DNA of 7,048 nt, taken from contig JAFAPG010000138.1 in assembly GCA_019247235.1 (NCBI GenBank), forward strand, positions 1 to 7,048. The letters run 5' to 3'. The position numbers and the translations under genes were made by a program. The stretch is from Acidobacteriota bacterium. GTDB taxonomy: Bacteria > Acidobacteriota > Terriglobia > Terriglobales > Acidobacteriaceae. This document shows positions 1 to 6,719 of this stretch, one piece after another. A model generated the notes under the pieces. That model saw nothing but the letters and a program-made list of their open reading frames with translations. It did not search any database and was not told where the DNA came from. Each line of letters starts with the position of its first letter. The first letter of the stretch is position 1.

Positions 1-2
1 AT

Positions 3-1895
3 GAAGTTCCGCGCCGCTCCGTGCTCGACTTCTTGCTCGGCGCCCCACTCGCTTCGGAAGAAGATCAGAGAGAGCGGATTGGACCAGCTGCAGGTATCCC
101 GGTGTTTGGACTGGATGCTCTCAGTTCGGCCGCCTACGGACCTGAGGCGGCGCTCACGTTGCTGCTGCCGCTCGGTGTGCTGGGTCTGGACTTCATTGTT
201 CCCATCAGTACCGTGATTATTGTGCTGCTCTCGATTGTGTACTTCTCCTACATGCAGACCATTGCCGCCTACCCTTCGGGTGGAGGATCGTACACGGTGT
301 CCAGTCACAATTTGGGGGCTCTGGCAGGGCTGCTCGCGGCGGCTGCCTTGATGATTGATTATGTGCTTAACGTGGCGGTAGGAATTTCCGCGGGCGTGGG
401 CGCATTGATCTCGGCTGTTCCCAAGCTTCAGCCCCACACGGTCTCGATCTGCCTGGCAATTCTCGTTGCTCTTTCGCTCGTGAATCTTCGCGGAGTGCGC
501 GAAGCCGGGTTGGTATTCATGCTTCCCACCTATCTGTTTGTGGCTTGCTTATCGATCGTGTTGGCCGTGGGCTTTGGGAAGTTCCTGCTACAGGGAGGCC
601 ATCCCGCCGCGGTCGTCCCGCCACCGATGTTGTCACCGCGAAGCTCAGCCGTCACCGCCTGGCTGCTACTCAAGGCATTTGCCAGCGGCTGCACGGCTAT
701 GACCGGCGTCGAAGCAGTAAGCAATGGGGTGGGCGCGTTTCGCGAACCGCGCGTAAAGGCCGCGCGTGTGACCCTGACGGTGATCATCACCATTTTAATT
801 GTGTTGCTCGCGGGCATCGCTCATTTGGTGCGCGCTTTCCATATCGGGGCAACTTCCCCGGGACAGGCCGGCTATCAGAGCGTACTCTCGCAACTGACCG
901 AGGCGGTGACCGGTCGAGGGTGGTTCTACTTCGTAACCATGCTGTCCATACTGATCGTCCTCGCTTTGTCGGCAAATACCTCCTTTGCCGATTTTCCTCG
1001 GCTTTGTCGCGCCGTGGCCGAAAACCGGTATCTGCCATATCCATTTACCTTTCGGGGAAGGCGCCTGACCTACTCCTACGGAATTTACGTACTGGTATTG
1101 CTGTCGGGAGTGCTGTTGGTTGGCTTTCGCGGTGTCACGGATCGCCTTATTCCCTTGTTCGCCGTAGGTGCCTTCCTTGCCTTTACTCTGTCACAGGCAG
1201 GAATGGTTGTGCACTGGAAGCGAAAAGGTGGCCCCCACGCACGCTTCAGCATGGTGATCAATGGAGTAGGCGCAATTGCCACCGGAGGTGCATTAGCGAC
1301 AATCCTGATTGCTAAGTTCAGCGAGGGTGCGTGGGTGACCGTACTGCTGATTCCAACGCTAATGCTGTTGATGTTTTCCATCCGTCGCCACTATGATTCG
1401 ATCCTGCGAGAGACCTCTGACCCTGAGCCGGCGCAACTTAAAGATATTCCTCCTCCCCTCGTCGTCGTACCGCTTGATCGGTGGAGCCGCGTGGGCGAAA
1501 AAGCATTACGCTTCGCCTACTCCGTCTCCGGTGAGGTTTTTGTCCTTCACATCAGAACCGCGCAGGAAGAAACACCCGGCATTCCAGACTTAGCAGAGGT
1601 GTGGCAGAACTACGTTGATCGCCCCGCCCAACAAAGCGGTCTCAAACCGCCAGTGCTGGTGATTGTTGACTCTCCCTACCGCTTTCTGGTCACGCCCATT
1701 TATGAATACGTACTCGACCTGGAACGGCGCTACCCTGATCGTCACGTCGCCGTGTTGGTGCCCGAATTGGTCGAGCGACGCTGGATCTATTACCTTCTCC
1801 ATAGTCAGCGTGCCACGGCCCTCAAATTGATCCTGTATCGCAAAGGAAACGGCCGCATTATCGTCATTAATGTTCCCTGGTATCTCCGGTGTTGA
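3..1895 (+). CDS. KimA-like APC-superfamily permease, 5' end cut by window edge
   Basis: An inner-membrane transporter of the APC superfamily, most like the potassium importer KimA (YdaO) of Bacillus subtilis. Residues are numbered from the GTG at 21. The transmembrane core spans roughly residues 24-452 (about 12 helices), and a soluble cytoplasmic domain (about 455-624) resembles the USP-like tail of KimA. Shared motifs from memory of KimA: FLLGAPL, LDALSSAAYG (32 and 39 are Asp and Tyr), AYPSGGGSY, Asp113, SGCTAMTGVEA, LIPLFAVGAF and a C-terminal RRWIYYLLHSQ. Total length matches KimA (about 607 aa). Two positions that bind K+ in KimA differ here (Asn117, Gly121), so the substrate could be K+, another cation or an amino acid. 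The frame is open to the window edge (codons E-V-P-R-R-S before the GTG), there is no Shine-Dalgarno before position 21, and KimA has extra residues before this motif; I therefore think the true start lies upstream. It is convergent with the oxidase gene, 93 bp away, with no clear terminator between them. Confidence 0.9.
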   Translation, partial: EVPRRSVLDFLLGAPLASEEDQRERIGPAAGIPVFGLDALSSAAYGPEAALTLLLPLGVLGLDFIVPISTVIIVLLSIVYFSYMQTIAAYPSGGGSYTVSSHNLGALAGLLAAAALMIDYVLNVAVGISAGVGALISAVPKLQPHTVSICLAILVALSLVNLRGVREAGLVFMLPTYLFVACLSIVLAVGFGKFLLQGGHPAAVVPPPMLSPRSSAVTAWLLLKAFASGCTAMTGVEAVSNGVGAFREPRVKAARVTLTVIITILIVLLAGIAHLVRAFHIGATSPGQAGYQSVLSQLTEAVTGRGWFYFVTMLSILIVLALSANTSFADFPRLCRAVAENRYLPYPFTFRGRRLTYSYGIYVLVLLSGVLLVGFRGVTDRLIPLFAVGAFLAFTLSQAGMVVHWKRKGGPHARFSMVINGVGAIATGGALATILIAKFSEGAWVTVLLIPTLMLLMFSIRRHYDSILRETSDPEPAQLKDIPPPLVVVPLDRWSRVGEKALRFAYSVSGEVFVLHIRTAQEETPGIPDLAEVWQNYVDRPAQQSGLKPPVLVIVDSPYRFLVTPIYEYVLDLERRYPDRHVAVLVPELVERRWIYYLLHSQRATALKLILYRKGNGRIIVINVPWYLRC

Positions 1896-1988
1896 GCAGT
1901 GAAGGCCAATTCTCGCCTGAAAAACATCAACCCGCGACTTAATGGCGGAAGGCCACGTCGGTGTGAAGCTGCGAATCGAACTTTCCGA

Positions 1989-3347
1989 TCAGGATGCGAA
2001 GATGTTCCTATCCAAAAATGGATTGCGGAACTTGCCTCCGGCATCATACTCATTGGCCAGGGACCGATACTCCGGCAACTTCGCATACAGCTGTTTCAGC
2101 CGCAGCGGGGAAATAGTGAAAAGCTTTGCCCAATGCGGACGAGCGTCAAAGGGCGCCAAGCTGTTCTCAATCACCGGGAGCAGTTGCTTCACCGCCCGCC
2201 ACTCCGGTTTCCAGGTGAAGTGAATTGCTAGCGACGGCCGCTGGTAGCAAGGACTGAGCCAGAAATCATCGGCTGCAATGGTGCGCAGTTCGGAAATAAA
2301 CAGATGCGGGCTAATCTGGTCCTTAAGTTTTTCTACCGCGAGAATAGCTTCGTAGCCGCGGTCGCGGGGAACGAAGAATTCGCTCTGCAATTCATTACCG
2401 CTGCTGGGGGTGAAGTTTAGGCGGAAATGCGGGAGTCGTTCATACCATGGACCGACAATGCCCAACTGCTCGGTGCAGCTCTCGGCGGGATGTTCGGCGA
2501 TCGGGTGGAGCTTTTGTTGGGCTTTTGTGGCGCCAAAAAACTGATCCTCCCACTGGATAGACGTGCCTGATTCGCTGCGCCGCTTGATCCAAATTTCTGT
2601 AGCGCGATGCCGCTGCCAATCCGTGAATAGGCTAACGCTGTAACCACTGGCGAAGATTTCGTCCAAATGATCTTCCAGGCGGTCAAAAGACAGATTCTGA
2701 TAAACCACTTGGCCCATGCTAAACGATGGTTGCAGGGCGAGGGTGATTTTGGTGAGCACGCCGAGTCCGCCCAAGCCGACCACCGCGCCCTGGAATCTCT
2801 CGCCATCATGAGCCCGGGAGAGAGATATGACTTCGCCGCTCGCGACCACCATTTCTAGACTCGACACCGCACTTGCTAGGTTGCCGTTCTTGCTACCCGA
2901 CCCGTGTGTGCCCGTGGCGCAGGCTCCGGCCACAGTAATGTGGGGTAACGATGCCAAGTTGTGTAGCGCATAGCCATGCCTGTCCAGATACGGGCAAAGT
3001 TGCCCGTACCTGAGACCCGCGGCAACCGTCGCAGACGTCGCCTCGGATCCCTCCTCACCTAGTATTTCAATTTGCTTGAAATGCTCGAGGGAGATCTGGT
3101 TTTGCTGGCTGTCAGCAACCGCATTGAAAGAGTGTCGAGCGCCCAGAGCCTTCAGTTTCTTGGCGCGCCTCACAAGTTTTTGCAGTTCCTCGAGGCTTTG
3201 GGGAACTTCACAAAGTTGTGCCCTATATTGGTAATTCCCGGCCCAATTGCGTCCAGTTTGGATTTGCTGCTCGCCGCTAATGAAATGCGGCAGTAGCCCA
3301 CTTGCCATGATCACACCCGAGGCCTTCAGAAACTCCCGCTTTTCCAT
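1989..3347 (-). CDS. Exported FAD-dependent alditol/xylitol oxidase-like protein (AldO family)
   Basis: A 452-aa flavoprotein that probably oxidises a sugar alcohol or related polyol at a terminal carbon with O2, giving an aldose and H2O2. The match to Streptomyces AldO runs the full length: NWAGNYQY near residue 34, the covalent-FAD motif ARHSFN (His72), the FAD-domain stretch NLASLPHITVAGACATGTHG (130-149), VSLFTDW, CTEQLG, GPWYERLPHFR, FTPSSGNELQSE, and a C-terminal GGKFRNPF. The AldO catalytic residues Glu320, Arg322 and Lys375 correspond to Glu353, Arg355 and Lys408, with identical 55-residue spacing. AldO has about 418 aa; the extra ~33 residues are an N-terminal signal, MEKREFLKAS followed by a short hydrophobic run to about residue 24. 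It resembles a Tat signal with Lys-Arg in place of Arg-Arg, so the enzyme is probably folded with FAD before export. The ATG is secure because an in-frame TGA lies two codons upstream; the Shine-Dalgarno is weak. The polyol substrate cannot be told from sequence; a gulono/arabinono-lactone oxidase is the less likely alternative. Confidence 0.9.
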   Translation of the reverse strand: MEKREFLKASGVIMASGLLPHFISGEQQIQTGRNWAGNYQYRAQLCEVPQSLEELQKLVRRAKKLKALGARHSFNAVADSQQNQISLEHFKQIEILGEEGSEATSATVAAGLRYGQLCPYLDRHGYALHNLASLPHITVAGACATGTHGSGSKNGNLASAVSSLEMVVASGEVISLSRAHDGERFQGAVVGLGGLGVLTKITLALQPSFSMGQVVYQNLSFDRLEDHLDEIFASGYSVSLFTDWQRHRATEIWIKRRSESGTSIQWEDQFFGATKAQQKLHPIAEHPAESCTEQLGIVGPWYERLPHFRLNFTPSSGNELQSEFFVPRDRGYEAILAVEKLKDQISPHLFISELRTIAADDFWLSPCYQRPSLAIHFTWKPEWRAVKQLLPVIENSLAPFDARPHWAKLFTISPLRLKQLYAKLPEYRSLANEYDAGGKFRNPFLDRNIFAS

Positions 3348-3608
3348 AGCTCAGTCGAAGCCAGGAGCCAGTCGGCACTCCCGACCGTAGGCTCTTGAGA
3401 TTATCACCTTTCACTACCTGCGACAGAGTTGAAGCGGGAGTTTGGACGCGCCCGCATGAACAATAAGCTTGTCTCGCGAAGGTAGTCGATTGCCCTTCCT
3501 ACCCTAGGTTTGATGATTCAGATCTAACGCGCGCTAGTTTCACAGGCGCGTATCGCCGGAGCGGCGGTTTACCAGCCGATAAAGTTCGAGGGCCGTATAA
3601 TCGCAGCC
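3348..3608. promoter_or_regulatory. Divergent intergenic region (oxidase leftward, phosphatase rightward)
   Basis: This 261-bp gap must hold the promoters of both flanking genes. For the leftward oxidase gene the best -10 match is GATAAT on the minus strand (plus-strand 3400-3405), about 53 bp before its ATG; I see no convincing -35 at normal spacing. A small GC-rich hairpin, GTCGG-CACTC-CCGAC at 3371-3385, would lie in the oxidase 5' leader. The rightward promoter and the long inverted repeat are listed separately. No ORF here looks coding. Confidence 0.5.
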
Positions 3609-3637
3609 ATGGCCTCGATTCCTGTTAGATCTGAATC
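3515..3637. repeat. Perfect 14-bp inverted repeat bracketing the phosphatase promoter
   Basis: GATTCAGATCTAAC at 3515-3528 is matched by its exact reverse complement GTTAGATCTGAATC at 3624-3637. The arms are separated by 95 bp, and the TATAAT box and start codon lie between them. Each arm contains the palindrome AGATCT. The right arm is inside the gene, at about codons 6-10. Placement suggests two operator half-sites or two sites for a looping regulator; a transcript hairpin would need a promoter upstream of 3515. Confidence 0.5.
3596..3601 (+). promoter_or_regulatory. -10 box TATAAT, probably giving a leaderless mRNA
   Basis: A perfect consensus TATAAT ends 7 bp before the ATG at 3609. With usual spacing, transcription would begin at or one base before that ATG, so the phosphatase message would have little or no 5' leader. 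This fits the lack of any Shine-Dalgarno before 3609. The frame is closed upstream by TAA at 3525-3527, with no ATG, GTG or TTG in between, so no earlier start is available. The -35 is poor: TTTACC at 3568-3573 would need a 22-bp spacer, so an activator or a different sigma factor may be involved. Confidence 0.4.
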
Positions 3638-4826
3638 CATTCGCCTAGATCGAAACGATCCCTATCTGCGGATTCTATGCGTGAACATCTTCGTGCGCGA
3701 TCAGGATCGCAGCCTAGAGTTTTACGTGAATAAACTCGGGTTTGGAGTGGTGGTTGATGAGAGCTACGAAGCGGGTGGCCGCTGGGTTGCCGTGGCACCT
3801 CCCGATGGCAATACGGTTTTAGCCTTGATTGCTCCCCAGCGTAATTCCGAAGAGTATAGACTGATCGGACGTTCCAAACATGCCGTCCTGGTGACCGAAG
3901 ACGTAGTCTCTAAGTTTGAGGACTGGCAGGGGCGTGGCGTGCGTTTCCATCATCCGCCGCAGACTACGTTGTGGGGCGGTATTTTCACTCGCTTTGATGA
4001 CCTCGATGGAAATTGTTTCTCCCTAGTTGGAAGGGACGATTTTGTTCGTGAGGTCGAAGCCCAGCGCCGGGCTACAGCGCAAAAACTCGAAGCCGAAAGA
4101 CGCACGGCGCAGGAGCTGGAAATCGCTAAACAAGTGCAAGCACGTTTATTCCCGCAGAGTTTGCCGCCACTTAAAACCCTTGAGTACGCAGGAATATGCA
4201 TTCAAGCTCGACAGGTAGGGGGTGACTATTATGACTTTCTCGATCTGGGCGGCAGCCGCTTGGGTCTAGTGATTGGGGATACCTCAGGGAAGGGAATTGG
4301 CGCTGCCTTGTTGATGGCGAACTTGCAAGCTAACTTGCGCAGCCAAAGCGCCATTGCTTGGGAGGAACCCGACCGCTTCTTGCACTCCGTAAACCAGCTT
4401 TTCTATCAAAATACCACCGAGAGTGCCTTCGCCACGCTCTTTTTTGCCCAATACGAGGACGAAACACGACGCTTACGGTATGCCAATTGTGGTCATTATC
4501 CTCCGCTGCTGGTGCGGCATGGCAATGCGCTCGAGCGGCTCGACTCTACCTGCACGGTGCTTGGGCTCTTCTCGGAATGGGTCTGTTCGTTTGCAGAATG
4601 CCAGCTCTGTCCGGGGGACTTGCTGGTGATGTACACCGACGGAATCACGGAATGCTTCAATGATGCGGAAGAGGAATTTGGAGAAGAGCGCTTAACCAAC
4701 CTGTTAAACAAAAATCGTGATCGATCGAGTCATCAACTGCTCGCTCTCCTCATTGATGAGGTCCGAAAATTTAACCCCCGCGAGCAGCACGACGATATTA
4801 CTCTCATTGTGGCCCAGTGTAGATAG
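3609..4826 (+). CDS. VOC (glyoxalase-like) domain fused to SpoIIE/RsbU-type PP2C phosphatase
   Basis: A 405-aa cytoplasmic protein with no membrane segment. Residues about 20-142 form a VOC fold (NIFVRDQDRSLEFYVNKLGF, then HAVLVTEDV near 91, then DDLDGNCFSLV at 130-140). Residues about 145-178 are a charged helix, probably a coiled coil. Residues about 178-405 are a PP2C-like serine/threonine phosphatase of the SpoIIE/RsbU class: GGDYYDF (204-210), GDTSGKGIGAALLMA (223-237), YANCGHYPP (291-299), YTDGITE (342-348) and HDDITLIVAQC (394-404). The acidic metal-binding residues of that family (Asp206, Asp224, Asp344, Asp395/Asp396) are all present, so it should be active. Phosphatases of this class usually dephosphorylate an anti-sigma-factor antagonist in a partner-switching pathway. 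The VOC metal ligands look incomplete (Cys24 and Ser138 at usual His and Glu positions, His91 kept), so I infer a ligand-sensing input domain rather than an enzyme. No antagonist or anti-sigma gene is in this window. Confidence 0.9.
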   Translation: MASIPVRSESIRLDRNDPYLRILCVNIFVRDQDRSLEFYVNKLGFGVVVDESYEAGGRWVAVAPPDGNTVLALIAPQRNSEEYRLIGRSKHAVLVTEDVVSKFEDWQGRGVRFHHPPQTTLWGGIFTRFDDLDGNCFSLVGRDDFVREVEAQRRATAQKLEAERRTAQELEIAKQVQARLFPQSLPPLKTLEYAGICIQARQVGGDYYDFLDLGGSRLGLVIGDTSGKGIGAALLMANLQANLRSQSAIAWEEPDRFLHSVNQLFYQNTTESAFATLFFAQYEDETRRLRYANCGHYPPLLVRHGNALERLDSTCTVLGLFSEWVCSFAECQLCPGDLLVMYTDGITECFNDAEEEFGEERLTNLLNKNRDRSSHQLLALLIDEVRKFNPREQHDDITLIVAQCR

Positions 4827-5059
4827 CCCATCCCTCGACATTAAAATCCATAGGAGCGCCGTCGCGCTTCGCAACAGATTCCCACTTGCTTTTGCGCACA
4901 CTCCAATTCTCCTCACCAATTCGCGCTTCCACTCGCTGCGTCAAATTGCCGAGAATTCTTTTGGCGCAGGCAAAAAAGGCTCACGTAGTCCGGGAATGCG
5001 TGTGAATTTCGCCCCAACGATGAACCCTGTGAATTTTCCTGCCCGATGCCGGCTATCAT
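4804..5059 (-). pseudogene. Possible small gene with a frameshift at a T6 run (minus strand)
   Basis: Between the phosphatase and TauE genes, the minus strand has a protein-like reading frame from about 4980 down to a TGA at 4804-4806 (overlapping the phosphatase 3' end by 23 bp). It reads KRILGNLTQRVEARIGEENW, then a charged segment with two Trp, and ends GWAIYTGPQ. Codon first positions are purine-rich, as in coding DNA. Upstream in that frame is an early stop. If the run of six T (plus-strand A's at 4972-4977) had five, the frame would join one opening at an ATG at 5059 (MIAGIGQENS...FPDYVSLF), giving about 84 aa; if seven, it would join a different frame opening at 5138. I recognise no family. 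It may be a decayed gene, a slippage-dependent gene, a sequencing error or chance. Confidence 0.25.
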
Positions 5060-5137
5060 AGGTGACGCAAGCGAGGACCATGTCGCTCAGGCATAAAGAC
5101 CAGCACCCAGGCCCGACAAGGAGAAAGCGTTCGAACA
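4827..5137. other. Gap between phosphatase and TauE genes; no intact gene
   Basis: No intact plus-strand gene and no RNA gene is recognisable in these 311 bp. The plus-strand frame crossing the end of the phosphatase gene has unconvincing composition. The only coding-like signal is the minus-strand segment described separately. AAGGAG at 5118-5123 is the likely ribosome binding site of the TauE gene, though its 14-nt distance to the ATG is longer than usual. I see no stem-loop followed by a T-run after the phosphatase stop. Confidence 0.5.
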
Positions 5138-5974
5138 ATGAAAGTGTTAGAGTTTACCGCTCTTGTCTGGTTGGGGTCCTTCATTGCCGGTCTGATCGGT
5201 TCACTCACGGGTCTTGGAGGCGGGGTCATCCTTGTTCCTTTTCTTACCCTGGTGTTTAAGGTAGACATCCGCTACGCCATTGGAGCGTCATTAGTGTCGG
5301 TAATCGCGACCTCCTCGGGTGCGGCCGCAGCCTACGTGCGAGAAGGGTTCACCAACATACGAATCGGTATGTTTCTGGAGATGGCCACGACCGTGGGGGC
5401 GCTAGTGGGAGCATATTTGACCGCCAGCGCGCCTTCCAAACTGATCGCCATCATTTTCGGAGTGGTTCTGATCCTTTCGGCCTATCTCGCGCGCAAGCCA
5501 CGCAGCCAGCGGGAAAGGCAGCTTCCAATGGATCGGCTGGCCACACGTCTGCGTATGAATGGAAGTTTTCCGGACCTGTCGGGGTCGCGGGCCTACAACG
5601 TGCAAAAGGTGCCCACGGGCTTCAGCCTCATGTTTGGTGCCGGCGTTCTGTCCGGACTGCTCGGCATTGGTTCAGGCGCGGCAAAGGTCTTGGCCATGGA
5701 TCGGACCATGAAGATTCCCTTCAAAGTGTCTACTACCACAAGCAACTTCATGATCGGCGTCACTGCCGCCGCAAGCGCCGGCGTGTATTTACATCGTGGT
5801 TATATCGATCCAGGCTTGGCCATGCCTGTGATGTTAGGGGTTTTGGCGGGTTCCCTGCTGGGTGCTCGTATTCTGACCAAGGCAGACACGAAGTGGCTCC
5901 GAATCGTGTTTAGTATGGTGATCGTAATATTGGGATTGGAAATGATCTATGATGCGCTCCTACGACGGTTTTGA
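5138..5974 (+). CDS. TauE/SafE (DUF81) family membrane transporter
   Basis: A 278-aa inner-membrane protein of the TauE/SafE family, which includes exporters of sulfite, sulfoacetate and other organic anions; the substrate here is unknown. It shows the family's two-fold architecture. The first half begins with FIAGLIGSLTGLGGGVILVP (15-34) and has about four membrane helices up to residue 118. A basic cytoplasmic loop follows (about 119-158). The second half carries the matching motif GVLSGLLGIGSGAAKV (169-184) and helices to the C-terminus, which ends LLRRF. Length is typical of the family. AAGGAG lies 14 nt before the ATG; there is no better start nearby. The 3' end overlaps the DUF1634 gene by 26 bp, so the two are translationally coupled and probably act together. 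Confidence 0.92.
   Translation: MKVLEFTALVWLGSFIAGLIGSLTGLGGGVILVPFLTLVFKVDIRYAIGASLVSVIATSSGAAAAYVREGFTNIRIGMFLEMATTVGALVGAYLTASAPSKLIAIIFGVVLILSAYLARKPRSQRERQLPMDRLATRLRMNGSFPDLSGSRAYNVQKVPTGFSLMFGAGVLSGLLGIGSGAAKVLAMDRTMKIPFKVSTTTSNFMIGVTAAASAGVYLHRGYIDPGLAMPVMLGVLAGSLLGARILTKADTKWLRIVFSMVIVILGLEMIYDALLRRF
5938..5943 (+). promoter_or_regulatory. Ribosome binding site for the DUF1634 gene, inside the TauE gene
   Basis: GGAAAT lies 5 nt before the ATG at 5949, within the last codons of the TauE gene. It supports the overlapping start at 5949 (a second ATG follows at 5952) over an internal start. Confidence 0.5.
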
Positions 5975-6359
5975 GATTCGCAATCCAGGGCAATGGACTG
6001 ATCGCCGAGTTGAACAGATTGTGGGCAAACTCTTGCGGGTGGGGGTTGGTCTGTCAGCCCTGGTTATTTTGACGGGGGCCGCAGTCTATTTGCTTCGCCA
6101 CGCTTCCGATGCCACCAATTATCGAGTTTTTCATCAAACCCAGCCGGAGCTGCGGCACGTCCGGGGTATTGCTAAGAGTGCCCTGGCGCTGGAAGGGCGC
6201 GGCATTATCCAGCTGGGCCTACTGCTATTGATAGCCACACCGGTTGCGCGGGTTGCCTTTTCAATTTTCGGCTTTCTCGAGGAAGGCGACATGATGTATG
6301 CGGTTTTTACTGCCATTGTGTTGGCGATCTTGCTGTTTAGTTTGAATGCGACCGTTTAG
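5949..6359 (+). CDS. DUF1634 small membrane protein, TauE partner
   Basis: A 136-aa protein of the DUF1634 family, of unknown biochemical function. After a polar N-terminal stretch of about 25 residues there are three predicted membrane helices, near residues 29-50, 84-107 and 115-132. The segment RGIIQLGLLLLIATPVARV (84-102) is the family hallmark, and TGAAVYLLRH (42-51) at the end of helix 1 is also typical. Between helices 1 and 2 is a polar loop of about 30 residues. Genes of this family commonly lie next to TauE/SafE (DUF81) genes, and here the two overlap by 26 bp in different frames, so I infer that it is an accessory subunit of that transporter. The start is MM at 5949 or 5952; the two choices differ by one residue. 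Confidence 0.9.
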   Translation: MMRSYDGFEIRNPGQWTDRRVEQIVGKLLRVGVGLSALVILTGAAVYLLRHASDATNYRVFHQTQPELRHVRGIAKSALALEGRGIIQLGLLLLIATPVARVAFSIFGFLEEGDMMYAVFTAIVLAILLFSLNATV

Positions 6360-6365
6360 AGTGTA

Positions 6366-6417
6366 GGTGGCAGAAGCTAGGCAACCCTCCGACCATCTGC
6401 GCCACCCGTGAGATGGT
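6366..6417 (+). promoter_or_regulatory. Two mutually exclusive hairpins after the DUF1634 gene
   Basis: ACCATCT (6392-6398) and AGATGGT (6411-6417) form a perfect 7-bp stem with a 12-nt loop, extendable by one G-U pair. Alternatively GGTGGCAGA (6366-6374) pairs with TCT (6396-6398) plus GCCACC (6401-6406), leaving a 2-nt bulge. Both use 6396-6398, so they cannot coexist. Neither is followed by a T-run, so this is not a standard intrinsic terminator, though it could stabilise the mRNA 3' end or mark a Rho-dependent stop. Confidence 0.25.
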
Positions 6418-6719
6418 TCTGTTGAGAGCGGTTCTTCTAGATAGGTCGTGGTTGCGCAGCACTGAAAAAAATATTGTAAGTTCAGTAAACTTGGCTTCGA
6501 TGGGAGAGAGGTTGATTGCCCTGGGTACCGAATGACGCAACTCAGATGTACGTACCTGGAATGGAGGATATTGTTAGGTACAATCTCGGCAGAGCCCAGA
6601 TCAGCAGGCACGGTTTAAGAAGCGTTGGCGTGTGCAGTCGAGACAGCTCCGATCGATTTTTTCATGTCCATGTTGATAACTCGGTTGAGAGACGGCCGCG
6701 GCTGGCAAGGAGGAGGGTG

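Noticed and set aside
545..1315. 256-codon plus-strand ORF inside the permease gene
   Set aside because: It is a shadow frame rich in Arg, Ser and Cys with no recognisable motif; the permease frame explains the region fully.
1896..1988. Possible bidirectional terminator between the convergent permease and oxidase genes
   Set aside because: I looked on both strands and found no stem of useful length followed by a T-run.
1899..2231. Plus-strand ORFs (from 1899 and 1942) antisense to the 3' end of the oxidase gene
   Set aside because: The start of the 1942 frame reads like a small protein, but most of both ORFs overlaps conserved oxidase codons, with no ribosome binding site.
2417..2809. 130-codon minus-strand ORF within the oxidase gene
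   Set aside because: Same strand, different frame, no motif; the oxidase match is continuous through it, so there is no frameshift.
3554..3566. Small hairpin CGCCG-GAG-CGGCG before the phosphatase promoter
   Set aside because: It is only 5 bp in GC-rich DNA and lies upstream of the likely transcription start, so it would not be in the mRNA.
4717..5061. 114-codon plus-strand ORF running past the phosphatase stop
   Set aside because: Half overlaps the phosphatase C-terminus, and the rest is antisense to a better-looking minus-strand frame.
6261..6611. 116-codon minus-strand ORF antisense to the DUF1634 gene end
   Set aside because: Low-complexity polar composition, no ribosome binding site or motif, and overlap with a confident gene.
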